Below are positions 26,496-34,990 of a stretch of DNA of 36,106 nucleotides, piece by piece; position 1 is the first letter of the stretch, and each line of letters opens with the position of its first letter. Under the pieces are notes generated by a model. It was not told the DNA's origin and ran no database searches. It was given only the letters and a program-made list of their open reading frames with translations. Both the position numbers and the translations under genes were made by a program. The stretch is from Gammaproteobacteria bacterium (GTDB lineage: Bacteria > Pseudomonadota > Gammaproteobacteria > Ga0077554 > Ga007554): positions 1 through 36,106 of the forward strand of contig JAHFRW010000028.1 of the NCBI GenBank assembly GCA_023266055.1. Reading direction: 5' to 3'.

Positions 26496-27623
26496 TTAAA
26501 ATTTCATGGTGTCAAAAAATTTCTTTACGCCGTTAAACCACGAGCTGGAACGTGGATTATGCTGTCCCTGATCTTCTTTCAGTGAACGGTCAAATTCATG
26601 CAGGAGTTCTTTCTGATGGCGCGAAAGCTTTACCGGCGTTTCGACCACCACGCGGCATAATAAATCACCCACACCACCCCCGTGTACGGATTTAACACCT
26701 TTGCCACGCAAACGGAACATTTTTCCCGATTGGGTTTCAGCAGGAATTTTCAGCATGACCTGACCGCCCAGCGTTGGCACTTCCAGTTCACCCCCTAATA
26801 CCAGGGTGCTGAAACTGACCGGAACCTCACATTGCAAATCATTACCTTCGCGCAAGAAAATCGCATGCTCCCGCACGCTGATATGCACATACAGATCGCC
26901 GTTTGGCCCGCCATTTTCACCTGCTGCCCCTTCGTCTGCTAGACGAATACGGTCGCCGTTATCCACACCCGGTGGAATTTTAACTGACAGGGTTTTATGT
27001 TCCTGCACACGGCCCTGACCATTACAGGTGCCGCAAGGATTGGGAATGCTTTTACCCGACCCACGGCAACGCGGACAGGCTTGCTGTAACGAGAAGAACC
27101 CCTGCTGCACACGCACCTGACCATGCCCGGCACAAGTGGTACAAATACTCGCATGAGTACCTTTTTTAGCACCGCTACCGGCACAGGTTTCACAACTTAC
27201 CAAGGTAGGAATACGCACCTTGACCGTTGTGCCATGCACCGCCTCCTCCAGATCCAACTCCATGTTGTAGCGTAAATCTGAACCTTGATTGGAGCGACTG
27301 CCGCCTCGGCCACCTGCACCAAAAATGTCGCCGAAAATATCACCGAAAATATCACTGAAATTACCGCCCGCTGGCCCACCGCCACCGCCGGCACTGGGGT
27401 CTACTCCCGCATGACCGAATTGATCATAGGCAGTACGCTTACGCTCATCGGTAAGCACTTCATAGGCTTCTTTCGCTTCCTTGAATTTCTCTTCCGCCGC
27501 CGTATCCTCAGGGTTACGATCAGGGTGGTACTTCATGGCAAGGCGTCGATACGCCTTTTTGAGGTCAGCTTCGCTGGCGTTGCGGGCCACTTCCAGTACT
27601 TCATAATAATCACGTTTTGCCAT
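26496..27623 (-). CDS. dnaJ: Co-chaperone DnaJ
   Basis: A 375-residue type I Hsp40, almost the E. coli length (376). The J domain (1-70) has YHPDRNPED with the HPD motif that stimulates DnaK; a Gly-rich linker with [11 protein letters not shown] follows; the zinc domain has four CxxCxGxG repeats ([32 protein letters not shown]). The C-terminal substrate domain ends [11 protein letters not shown]. The gene is 134 bp after dnaK and separated from it by a terminator. I found no sigma-32 promoter just before it; its ribosome site is weak. Confidence 0.98.
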   Translation of the reverse strand: MAKRDYYEVLEVARNASEADLKKAYRRLAMKYHPDRNPEDTAAEEKFKEAKEAYEVLTDERKRTAYDQFGHAGVDPSAGGGGGPAGGNFSDIFGDIFGDIFGAGGRGGSRSNQGSDLRYNMELDLEEAVHGTTVKVRIPTLVSCETCAGSGAKKGTHASICTTCAGHGQVRVQQGFFSLQQACPRCRGSGKSIPNPCGTCNGQGRVQEHKTLSVKIPPGVDNGDRIRLADEGAAGENGGPNGDLYVHISVREHAIFLREGNDLQCEVPVSFSTLVLGGELEVPTLGGQVMLKIPAETQSGKMFRLRGKGVKSVHGGGVGDLLCRVVVETPVKLSRHQKELLHEFDRSLKEDQGQHNPRSSSWFNGVKKFFDTMKF

Positions 27624-27680
27624 GCTTTAAATTTCAGGTTACAGATTTGGGATAGGGTAGGTTTGTAGTATCTCGCATAA

Positions 27681-27711
27681 AAGGCGGGTTTCATTAGCAA
27701 AACCCGCCCTT
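27681..27711 (-). terminator. Rho-independent terminator after dnaK
   Basis: On the minus strand the stem arms AAACCCGCC and GGCGGGTTT (27683-27691 and 27700-27708) enclose 8 bases, and the next bases are TTTTATG. This lies 47 bp beyond the dnaK stop, before dnaJ. It should end most dnaK transcripts and leave dnaJ to read-through, giving more DnaK than DnaJ. Confidence 0.85.
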
Positions 27712-27757
27712 CCGTAGCATTCAGCGTCATGAATTACACTAAATGACTCGTACCCGG

Positions 27758-29698
27758 TTATTTAGTCTTATCGTCCTTTACCTCTTCAAATTCCGCATCC
27801 ACTACATCCTCTTTCTTGTGAGTGGATTCACCATTATTTCCGCCCTGACCGGTAGCGTCAGTTCCGGAATTAGCATTAGCCGCAGCATAAGCACGCTCCA
27901 CCAGCGCGGACGATGCCGTGGTCAAGGCGGTGGTTTTAGCTTCAATGGCCGCCTTATCGTCACCCTTCATGGCTTCCTTCAATTCTGCCATGGCGGCTTC
28001 AATGGTCTGCTTCTCGTCACCCTGCACCTGACCTTCGAGGTCTTTAAGTGCTTTCTCGGTTGCATGCAGTATGCTATCGGCCTGATTGCGTGTCTGCACC
28101 AGATCATGAAATTTACGATCTTCATCAGCATGCGCTTCAGCATCCTTGATCATGCGATTAACTTCTTCATCGCTCAAACCAGAAGAGGCTTTGATGATAA
28201 TGGACTGTTGCTTACCAGTCGCCTTGTCACGTGCAGAAACATTGAGAATACCGTTGGCATCAATATCAAAACCCACTTCAATCTGTGGCATACCACGTCG
28301 TGAGGGTGGGATATCCGCAAGATCAAAACGCCCCAGTGATTTATTGGCCGCAGCAATTTCACGCTCACCCTGCAACACATGCACTGTCACAGCCGTCTGG
28401 TTGTCTTCCGCCGTTGAAAATACCTGGGTAGCCTTGGTAGGAATGGTGGTATTTTTTTCGATGAGCTTGGTCATCACACCGCCCATGGTTTCAATACCCA
28501 GTGACAGTGGCGTGACATCAAGCAATAACACATCCTTGACTTCACCGCCCAGCACACCCGCCTGAATCGCAGCACCCACGGCCACTGCTTCATCAGGGTT
28601 GACGTCTTTACGGGGTTCCTTACCGAAAAATTCCTTGACCTTTTCCTGCACCTTGGGCATGCGGGTTTGACCACCCACCAGGATCACATCATCAATCTGG
28701 GATGGCTGCAAACCGGCATCCTTGAGCGCGATTTTGCATGGTGCAATCGTGCGTTCAATCAGTTCTTCCACCAATGACTCCAGCTTGGTACGCGTGAGCT
28801 TGATGTTAAGGTGTTTAGGGCCTTTGGCATCGGCCGTAATGTACGGCAGGTTCACATCTGTCTGCTGGCTGGATGATAATTCAATCTTGGCCTTTTCCGC
28901 CGCCTCCTTAAGACGTTGCAATGCCAGCGGGTCATTATGCAGATCAATGCCGGTGTCCTTTTTGAATTCTGCCGCCAGATATTCAATCAGGCGCGAATCA
29001 AAATCTTCGCCGCCCAAAAAGGTGTCGCCATTGGTGGACAATACTTCAAACTGGTGCTCGCCATCCACTTCGGCAATTTCGATAATGGAAACGTCAAAGG
29101 TTCCGCCACCCAGATCGTAGACGGCAATTTTGCTTTCACCGGGCTTTTTATCCATACCAAATGCCAATGCCGCAGCGGTAGGTTCATTAATGATACGTTT
29201 CACATCCAGCCCGGCAATCTTGCCTGCATCCTTGGTGGCCTGGCGCTGTGAATCGTTAAAATATGCAGGAACGGTAATCACGGCTTCTGTCACTGGTTCA
29301 CCCAGATAATCTTCTGCCGTCTTTTTCATTTTCATCAGTACACGCGCTGAAATTTCCGGCGGCGCCATGCGCTTGCCACCTTGCACCTGCACCCAGGCAT
29401 CACCATTATCAGCGGCCATGATGTTGTATGGCACCATCTTGATATCGCGCTGCACTACCTCATCAGCGAATTTACGCCCTATCAAACGTTTTACTGCAAA
29501 CAATGTGTTGGTGGGATTGGTGACGGCCTGACGCTTGGCCGCCTGACCGACCAGGATTTCAGCGTCTTCCGTGTAAGCGACAATCGACGGTGTCGTGCGT
29601 GCGCCTTCGGCGTTCTCAATGACGCGTGGCTTGCCACCCTCCATCACTGCAACACAAGAATTGGTGGTTCCCAAGTCAATGCCAATAATTTTACCCAT
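27758..29698 (-). CDS. dnaK: Chaperone DnaK (Hsp70)
   Basis: A 646-residue Hsp70 that folds and protects proteins in an ATP cycle with DnaJ and GrpE. The nucleotide domain begins [21 protein letters not shown] and includes [33 protein letters not shown] and [17 protein letters not shown]; the linker is [17 protein letters not shown]; the substrate-binding domain and helical lid follow; the tail ends [12 protein letters not shown], the usual acidic end. CAGGAGACATTAGTTC before the ATG contains AGGAG. It is preceded by a near-perfect sigma-32 promoter. Confidence 0.99.
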   Translation of the reverse strand: MGKIIGIDLGTTNSCVAVMEGGKPRVIENAEGARTTPSIVAYTEDAEILVGQAAKRQAVTNPTNTLFAVKRLIGRKFADEVVQRDIKMVPYNIMAADNGDAWVQVQGGKRMAPPEISARVLMKMKKTAEDYLGEPVTEAVITVPAYFNDSQRQATKDAGKIAGLDVKRIINEPTAAALAFGMDKKPGESKIAVYDLGGGTFDVSIIEIAEVDGEHQFEVLSTNGDTFLGGEDFDSRLIEYLAAEFKKDTGIDLHNDPLALQRLKEAAEKAKIELSSSQQTDVNLPYITADAKGPKHLNIKLTRTKLESLVEELIERTIAPCKIALKDAGLQPSQIDDVILVGGQTRMPKVQEKVKEFFGKEPRKDVNPDEAVAVGAAIQAGVLGGEVKDVLLLDVTPLSLGIETMGGVMTKLIEKNTTIPTKATQVFSTAEDNQTAVTVHVLQGEREIAAANKSLGRFDLADIPPSRRGMPQIEVGFDIDANGILNVSARDKATGKQQSIIIKASSGLSDEEVNRMIKDAEAHADEDRKFHDLVQTRNQADSILHATEKALKDLEGQVQGDEKQTIEAAMAELKEAMKGDDKAAIEAKTTALTTASSALVERAYAAANANSGTDATGQGGNNGESTHKKEDVVDAEFEEVKDDKTK

Positions 29699-29784
29699 GA
29701 ACTAATGTCTCCTGACAGTGTTAGTGCTGCTTCAAGTTATTTATATATTGAAAATAATACTAAAATTACTGCTTATGTCTGAAT

Positions 29785-29813
29785 AAATGGGGGAGGATAT
29801 GCCCCATTTCAAG
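29785..29813 (-). promoter_or_regulatory. Sigma-32 heat-shock promoter of dnaK
   Basis: CTTGAAA (29807-29813) and CCCCATTT (29785-29792) on the minus strand are separated by 14 bp, a full match to the heat-shock consensus. The promoter overlaps a dyad: AAATGGGG and CCCCATTT arms (29785-29792 and 29802-29809). The dyad lies just past the grpE stop, so the same bases may also end or process the grpE transcript. The expected start leaves a leader of roughly 80 bases. Confidence 0.88.
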
Positions 29814-29839
29814 AGCGTCTCTCAACCTATCCCCGGCGG

Positions 29840-30400
29840 TCAGGGGGCTTTGGACACAATCACCATGGCAGGGCGCACCACCCTATCATTTAATAAATAA
29901 CCTTTCTGATACACGGCCAGAACACTGTTGGGCTCAACGTCTGCACTGGGTTGAACTGTCATGGCTTGATGCATGTCAGGGTTGAATTTTTCACCCAGCG
30001 GATTAATTTCGCTCACCGCCATTTTTTGCAGCAATGATTGCATCATTTTGAGCGTGAGATTCATGCCCTCACGTACCTTGCCAATATCGACACCCTCCAC
30101 TGAATCGTCACTTACCACCGCCAAACCCATCTCCAGACTGTCTTTTACGGGTAGAACTTCGTTGATAAAACGCTCCAGACTATATTTATGGGCATTTTCA
30201 AGGTCACGCTCGGCACGACGGCGCAAATTTTCCATTTCGGCGCGGACACGCAACAATTGGTCACGCTGCTCATCCGCCTGCGCACGCGCTTCCTGCAATG
30301 CAGTCATCAGCTCTTCATGCGATAGGGCTTCGGTAATACCTTCAGCAGCATTCGGGTTGTTAGCCATGGATTCGTTAAAATTCTCTTGTGTAGCCGTCAC
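29840..30400 (-). CDS. grpE: Nucleotide exchange factor GrpE
   Basis: A 186-residue GrpE, which releases ADP from DnaK. The N-terminal half is a long coiled coil (about residues 28-90, EELMTALQEARAQADEQRDQLLRVRAEMENLRRRAERD); the C-terminal beta domain has GEKFNPDMHQAM and VYQKGYLLNDRVVRPAMVIVSKAP. The start is GTG at 30398-30400 with GGAGATGA upstream; an ATG 11 codons in is the alternative. It follows hrcA by 60 bp, and a heat-shock promoter overlaps the hrcA stop. Confidence 0.97.
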   Translation of the reverse strand: MTATQENFNESMANNPNAAEGITEALSHEELMTALQEARAQADEQRDQLLRVRAEMENLRRRAERDLENAHKYSLERFINEVLPVKDSLEMGLAVVSDDSVEGVDIGKVREGMNLTLKMMQSLLQKMAVSEINPLGEKFNPDMHQAMTVQPSADVEPNSVLAVYQKGYLLNDRVVRPAMVIVSKAP

Positions 30401-30437
30401 TTACTCATCTCCAATAATTCATCAAGAAGTGTGTAGG

Positions 30438-30465
30438 TTATGGGGGCAAACCGCATGAATTCAAG
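30438..30465 (-). promoter_or_regulatory. Sigma-32 promoter of grpE overlapping the hrcA stop
   Basis: On the minus strand CTTGAAT (30459-30465) and CCCCATAA (30438-30445) are 13 bp apart, each one base away from the heat-shock consensus. The -35 includes the TGA stop codon of hrcA (30461-30463). It would give grpE its own heat-shock transcript, separate from hrcA. Confidence 0.75.
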
Positions 30466-31498
30466 GGCGCTGATTCAGGGCGGCGCTTAATAATTTCGCA
30501 GTGACATCGACAATCGGAATAACCCGGTCGTAAGCCATGCGGGTCGGGCCAATGACCCCCAGAACCCCCACCAACTTACCATCAATCATGTAGGGTGCGG
30601 TCACGACACTGCACTCTTCCAGTGCTTCATAGTCCGACTCGGCACCAATGAATACCTGTGCTGATTCCGCACACAGGCACTGATCCAGCAGATATAAAAT
30701 GTCATTTTTTTTATTAAATGCATCAAATAGTTGTCTAAGTTTAGCAAGATCTGACAATTCTGTAAAATCCATCAGGTTAGTCTGACCGGCCAGCACATAG
30801 CTGGTTTCGGTGGGAGCATCACTGAACACTTGCCCTGCCATGGTGATGGCGCTTTGCATGACGCTGTTTATTTCGTCCTTGGCGGCGCTCATTTCCGACA
30901 GCACGGTATTTCTGATAGCACACAAGTCTTTGCCTGCGAACATCGCCGTCAGGTAGTTGCCCGCCTGCTGAAGCTCGGCGGGTGAATAACGTCGCGCTGT
31001 AGTAATGATGCGATTTTGTACTTCACGCTCGTTCACTACGGCAATCACCAGTACGCGATTGTCATCCGAGAGTGGCAGGAACTCAATCTGGCGCAGAACG
31101 CTGATATCACGGCGCGGCACCATCACCACACCTGCCATACGTGTGATATCCGACAGTAGCGCCGAGGCTGATTCCAGCAGATCTTCCATCTTGCCATTGA
31201 TATTAAGCTGATTTTTAAGAAGAATGACTTCCTGATCCTGCAATGGCCTTATTTTTAGCAGGGCATCGACAAAAAGGCGGTAGCCTTTCGTCGTTGGAAT
31301 ACGACCCGCCGAGGTGTGTGGCGACATCACCATGCCCAATTCTTCGAGGTCTATCATGATGTTACGTACGGTCGCTGAACTTAGATTCAGTCCCGAATCA
31401 CGCGCCAGCGCTCGCGATCCCACTGGCTGGCCATCGCGAATATAGGCCTCCACCAGCTTTTTCAACAGACGTTGTGCGCGTTCGTTAATTTCCAACAT
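30461..31498 (-). CDS. hrcA: Heat-inducible transcription repressor HrcA
   Basis: A 345-residue HrcA. The N-terminal winged helix shows LLKKLVEAYIRDGQPVGSRAL and NLSSATVRNIMIDLEELGMVMSPHTSAGRIPTTKGYRLFVD; the later GAF-like part and dimerisation region include AVVNEREVQNRIIT and IGPTRMAYDRVIPIVDVTAKLLS. HrcA binds CIRCE and represses chaperone genes until stress removes it; GroEL normally helps it fold. A CIRCE element precedes its own gene, so it is self-repressed. It is the first gene of the heat-shock block. Confidence 0.98.
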   Translation of the reverse strand: MLEINERAQRLLKKLVEAYIRDGQPVGSRALARDSGLNLSSATVRNIMIDLEELGMVMSPHTSAGRIPTTKGYRLFVDALLKIRPLQDQEVILLKNQLNINGKMEDLLESASALLSDITRMAGVVMVPRRDISVLRQIEFLPLSDDNRVLVIAVVNEREVQNRIITTARRYSPAELQQAGNYLTAMFAGKDLCAIRNTVLSEMSAAKDEINSVMQSAITMAGQVFSDAPTETSYVLAGQTNLMDFTELSDLAKLRQLFDAFNKKNDILYLLDQCLCAESAQVFIGAESDYEALEECSVVTAPYMIDGKLVGVLGVIGPTRMAYDRVIPIVDVTAKLLSAALNQRP

Positions 31499-31544
31499 GA
31501 TGACGTATGAACTGCCTGACTATTTTAGAAGCATTTCAAATATA

Positions 31545-31571
31545 GCAGCACTCTAACATAACGAGTGCCAA
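31545..31571. promoter_or_regulatory. CIRCE operator upstream of hrcA
   Basis: GCAGCACTC, nine bases, then GAGTGCCAA. Against the consensus TTAGCACTC-N9-GAGTGCTAA this is 7 of 9 and 8 of 9, and the core GCACTC/GAGTGC is perfect with the exact 9-bp gap. It ends 47 bp before the hrcA start; TATATT (minus strand, 31539-31544) next to it may be the -10. HrcA should bind here. Confidence 0.9.
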
Positions 31572-31824
31572 AACCAAACAGTCGACCGCCTGCAAAGTCC
31601 CATCAGAAGCAAAAAATTGCTTCTGTATCATTAAAAATTCCTTTATTAACAATATAGTATGTGTGAAGGCAGCGCTTTGGGCAAATATTATCCGGCAGCA
31701 CACAGATTATCATCCATTGCGTCATACCCAGGCGTGCGGCAGGTCATTTTTTGAGTACTCTGTCATATATATGGAATATACCTCACGGATTTCTTTCTGC
31801 TCCTGTCGACCACTTGGTTCAGGT
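31572..31824. other. Gap between putA and hrcA with a hairpin
   Basis: Part of the 326-bp stretch between putA and hrcA without a gene. Beyond the CIRCE site it holds a perfect 9-bp hairpin, CAGAAGCAA (31604-31612) and TTGCTTCTG (31617-31625), with four A in the loop. It lies 200 bp past the putA stop and has no T-run on the minus strand. A 14-codon reading frame near 31720-31770 is too short to call. I see nothing else. Confidence 0.45.
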
Positions 31825-34800
31825 TTACAGTGACTCTGTTGCCAACAAGGCAGCATTGCCGCCCACAGCAGCGGTATTGATACTGATTACACGTTCCGTT
31901 GCAAAACGTAACAAGGTATGGGGACCGCCCGCTTTCGGGCCGGTACCAGACAGACCTTCACCACCAAAGGGTTGTGCACCTACCACGGCGCCAATCATAT
32001 TGCGATTCACATAAACATTGCCGACACGCGCACGTTGCTGGATGTAACGCACGGTTTCTTCAATACGGCTATGAATGCCCAGTGTCAGGCCATAGCCGGT
32101 ACCGTTGATGGCATCAATTACATCGTCAAGCTTATCCGCCGCATAACGAATCACATGCAGGCAGGGACCAAACACCTCACGCTCCAATTGTCGCACATCA
32201 TGAATTTCAAAAATATGTGGCGCAAAAAAATGGCCGTGCTGTACCTCGTCAGGCAGCGCAAGCTGATGAATCAATGTGACACGCTCTGAAAGACACATAT
32301 GTTGTACATGCTTATTAAGCATGGCACACGCGGCAGCATCAATCACGGGACCAATATCCGTCGTCAACAATGCAGGATCACCGATACGTAATTCATTCAC
32401 TGCACCTTTCAATACATGCAATACACGAGGAGCAATATCGTCCTGTAAAAACAACACACGCAATGCCGAGCAACGCTGCCCGGCGCTGTTGAAAGCCGAT
32501 TGCATGACATCTATTACCAGTTGCTCGACCAATGCCGAACTGTCGGCAATCATGGCATTCTGCCCGCCAGTCTCGGCGATAAGCGGCACGATGGCACCGG
32601 AACGGGCAGCCAATGTCTGGTTAATGAAATGAGCCGTTTCCGTAGAACCGGTAAAGGCCACGCCCGCAACACGCGGATCATTGACAAGAATACGACCCAC
32701 GACATCACCTTTTCCTGGCACAAAATGCAGCACATCACCGGGCACACCCGCCTCATGCAATACCCGTACGGCATGTGCAGCAATCAGGGGGGTCTGGCTG
32801 GCGGGTTTGGCGATTACGGTATTACCCGCAGCCAGTGCCGCTGTCACCTGACCAATAAAAATCGCCAACGGAAAATTCCATGGACTGATACACACAAATA
32901 CACCGCGCCCATGCAGACTCAGTTGATTGGACTCACCGGTAGGACCAGGCAGTGTTACGGGCGTTGAAAAATCACGTTGCGCAAGCAGCGCATAATAACG
33001 ACAGAAATCCACCGCTTCACGCACTTCAGCGATGGCATCCGGCAGGGTTTTTCCGCCTTCACGTACACACAAGGCAATGAATTCAGCATGGCGTTGCTCA
33101 AATATATCAGCTGCACGCCGCAAAATATCGGCACGTGTCGCTGCCGGTGTGTTGTCCCAATGATGTACCGCCTTCGCCGCACGCCATAACGCTTCATCAA
33201 CCATTGCAGCATCCGCCAGAATCACATGACCCACTTCACGGCGATTATCGCCAGGATCATGAACGGCAACAGGTATACCAGACATCACTTGACCACCCAC
33301 GATGGGTGCTGCATGCCATTGACGTGCCAGTGGTTCATTCAGTATTTCACGCAATTTACCTATCTCCAGAGAATCAGCAAGATTGATGCCGTGTGAATTA
33401 CGACGCTCACCGTACATTTGGGAAGGTAGCGGTACACGTGGATTCAACAAACCTTTTACAGTGATAATTTCCTGCACAGGGTCAGAAATGACTTTTTCAA
33501 TCGGCGCTTTTTCATCGGCAAGACGATGCACAAATGAGGTATTTGCACCGTTCTCAAGCAGACGTCTCACCAGATAAGGCAATAAATCCGTTTCATTACC
33601 TACAGGCGCATATACCCGGCATGCGATACTGGTTTCATTCAGCCCCGCCAGTTCAGCGTATAACGCTTCGCCCATACCATGCAGACGCTGAAATTCAAAA
33701 TCACACGCCGAAGCAGCGACATCACCTGCCTGTTGCAAAATATACGCCACAGTATGTGCGTTATGTGTCGCAAATTGCGGATAGAACGCGTCACGTGCCA
33801 CAAGTAAACGTCGTGCACAGACAAGGTAGGATACATCGGTGGCTGCCTTGCGGGTAAATACGGGATAACCTGCCAGACCTTGCATTTGTGCGCGCTTGAT
33901 TTCGGTGTCCCAATATGCACCCTTGACCAAACGCACCGGAATACGACGCTGCTGCTGGCGAGCCAGACTCGCCAGCCAGTCCAGTACATAAGGCGCGCGT
34001 TTCTGATACGCCTGCACCGCCAAACCAAAACCCTGATACCCGCTTAATGAAGGATTATTGAATACTCGGGCAAAAATATCCAGTGACAATTCCAGTCGAT
34101 CGGCTTCTTCTGCATCCAGCGTTACTCCAATGCTGGACTGTCGAGCAAATTGTATTAACAGCAGAATACGCGGCACCAGCTCCTGCAACACGCGTTCACG
34201 TTGTGCGTATTCATAGCGGGGGTGCAGGGCTGAGAGTTTTACTGAAATACTCCGGCGACTGAATATGTCACCGTCTTGTTGATCCTGCCCCAGTGCCTGG
34301 ATAGCGGCCATGTAGGCGGCAAAATAACGCTCCGCATCATGTGCGCTCAACGCAGCCTCACCCAGCATATCGTAAGAATAACGGTGCATGCGATGCTGTT
34401 GCATCATTAATTGGCTGCGCTGTAGCGCGAGCTCAATAGTAGGGGCCATCACAAACTGCTGGGCCATAATATGCATAGCTTGCCTGACAGCCATACGAAT
34501 CACCGGCGCACCACTTTTAGTGACCAGATGCTTCCATAGCATGCCAAGTTCATCATCATTCGCCGTATCGAGCTTGACAATGCTACCGGTCAACATCAAT
34601 CCCCAGGTAGAGGCATTCACCAGCAACGAGTGACTATTCCCCCAATGTGTATCCCATGCACCCTGTGAAAGCTTGTCACGTATGAGTTTATCTGCTGTTT
34701 CAGTATCGGGAATTCTCAGCAATGCCTCAGCCAGACACATCAGCAACACACCTTCCTGTGATGAAAGATCATACTCACGGAGAAAGGCATCCAGCCCTGC

Positions 34801-34986
34801 ATTGGCATGGCCTGCATTTTTTTTACGTACTGCAGAGACTAATTGATGCGCCACTTCATGCACTCTCTGCGCGGCAGAAGCATCCAGTGTTGCCTGATGC
34901 AACAATGACTCAAGATGCGTCGTCTCGTCCATGAGGTAGGCACGGCGTAATTCATCAGGCAGATTATTTTCGACAAACGGCGTCAT
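31825..34986 (-). CDS. putA: Bifunctional proline dehydrogenase / glutamate-semialdehyde dehydrogenase
   Basis: A 1053-residue PutA that oxidises proline to glutamate. The FAD-binding proline dehydrogenase barrel occupies about residues 60-440 (SVKLSALHPRYEY, GVTLDAEEADRLELSLDIF, RLVKGAYWDTEIKRAQ, ATHNAHTVAYIL, FQRLHGMGEALY). The aldehyde dehydrogenase occupies about 520-1030 (SPWNFPLAIFIGQVTAALAAGNTV, GVAFTGSTETA, LIAETGGQNAMI, NSAGQRCSALRVLFLQ with catalytic Cys). There is no N-terminal ribbon-helix-helix domain, so unlike E. coli PutA it should not repress its own gene. I chose the ATG at 34984-34986 because GGAGGG lies nine bases upstream; earlier starts give no similarity. The tilS stop is four bases upstream. 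Confidence 0.96.
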   Translation of the reverse strand: MTPFVENNLPDELRRAYLMDETTHLESLLHQATLDASAAQRVHEVAHQLVSAVRKKNAGHANAGLDAFLREYDLSSQEGVLLMCLAEALLRIPDTETADKLIRDKLSQGAWDTHWGNSHSLLVNASTWGLMLTGSIVKLDTANDDELGMLWKHLVTKSGAPVIRMAVRQAMHIMAQQFVMAPTIELALQRSQLMMQQHRMHRYSYDMLGEAALSAHDAERYFAAYMAAIQALGQDQQDGDIFSRRSISVKLSALHPRYEYAQRERVLQELVPRILLLIQFARQSSIGVTLDAEEADRLELSLDIFARVFNNPSLSGYQGFGLAVQAYQKRAPYVLDWLASLARQQQRRIPVRLVKGAYWDTEIKRAQMQGLAGYPVFTRKAATDVSYLVCARRLLVARDAFYPQFATHNAHTVAYILQQAGDVAASACDFEFQRLHGMGEALYAELAGLNETSIACRVYAPVGNETDLLPYLVRRLLENGANTSFVHRLADEKAPIEKVISDPVQEIITVKGLLNPRVPLPSQMYGERRNSHGINLADSLEIGKLREILNEPLARQWHAAPIVGGQVMSGIPVAVHDPGDNRREVGHVILADAAMVDEALWRAAKAVHHWDNTPAATRADILRRAADIFEQRHAEFIALCVREGGKTLPDAIAEVREAVDFCRYYALLAQRDFSTPVTLPGPTGESNQLSLHGRGVFVCISPWNFPLAIFIGQVTAALAAGNTVIAKPASQTPLIAAHAVRVLHEAGVPGDVLHFVPGKGDVVGRILVNDPRVAGVAFTGSTETAHFINQTLAARSGAIVPLIAETGGQNAMIADSSALVEQLVIDVMQSAFNSAGQRCSALRVLFLQDDIAPRVLHVLKGAVNELRIGDPALLTTDIGPVIDAAACAMLNKHVQHMCLSERVTLIHQLALPDEVQHGHFFAPHIFEIHDVRQLEREVFGPCLHVIRYAADKLDDVIDAINGTGYGLTLGIHSRIEETVRYIQQRARVGNVYVNRNMIGAVVGAQPFGGEGLSGTGPKAGGPHTLLRFATERVISINTAAVGGNAALLATESL

Positions 34987-34990
34987 TCCA

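Noticed and set aside
27624-27757. Sigma-32 promoter before dnaJ
   Set aside because: I looked for CTTGAAA and CCCCATNT on the minus strand and found no pair at proper distance.
30401-30460. Second CIRCE element before grpE or dnaK
   Set aside because: No GCACTC-N9-GAGTGC dyad is present in either gap.
31720-31770. Short minus-strand frame of 14 codons after putA
   Set aside because: Too short, no ribosome site and no resemblance to known leader peptides.
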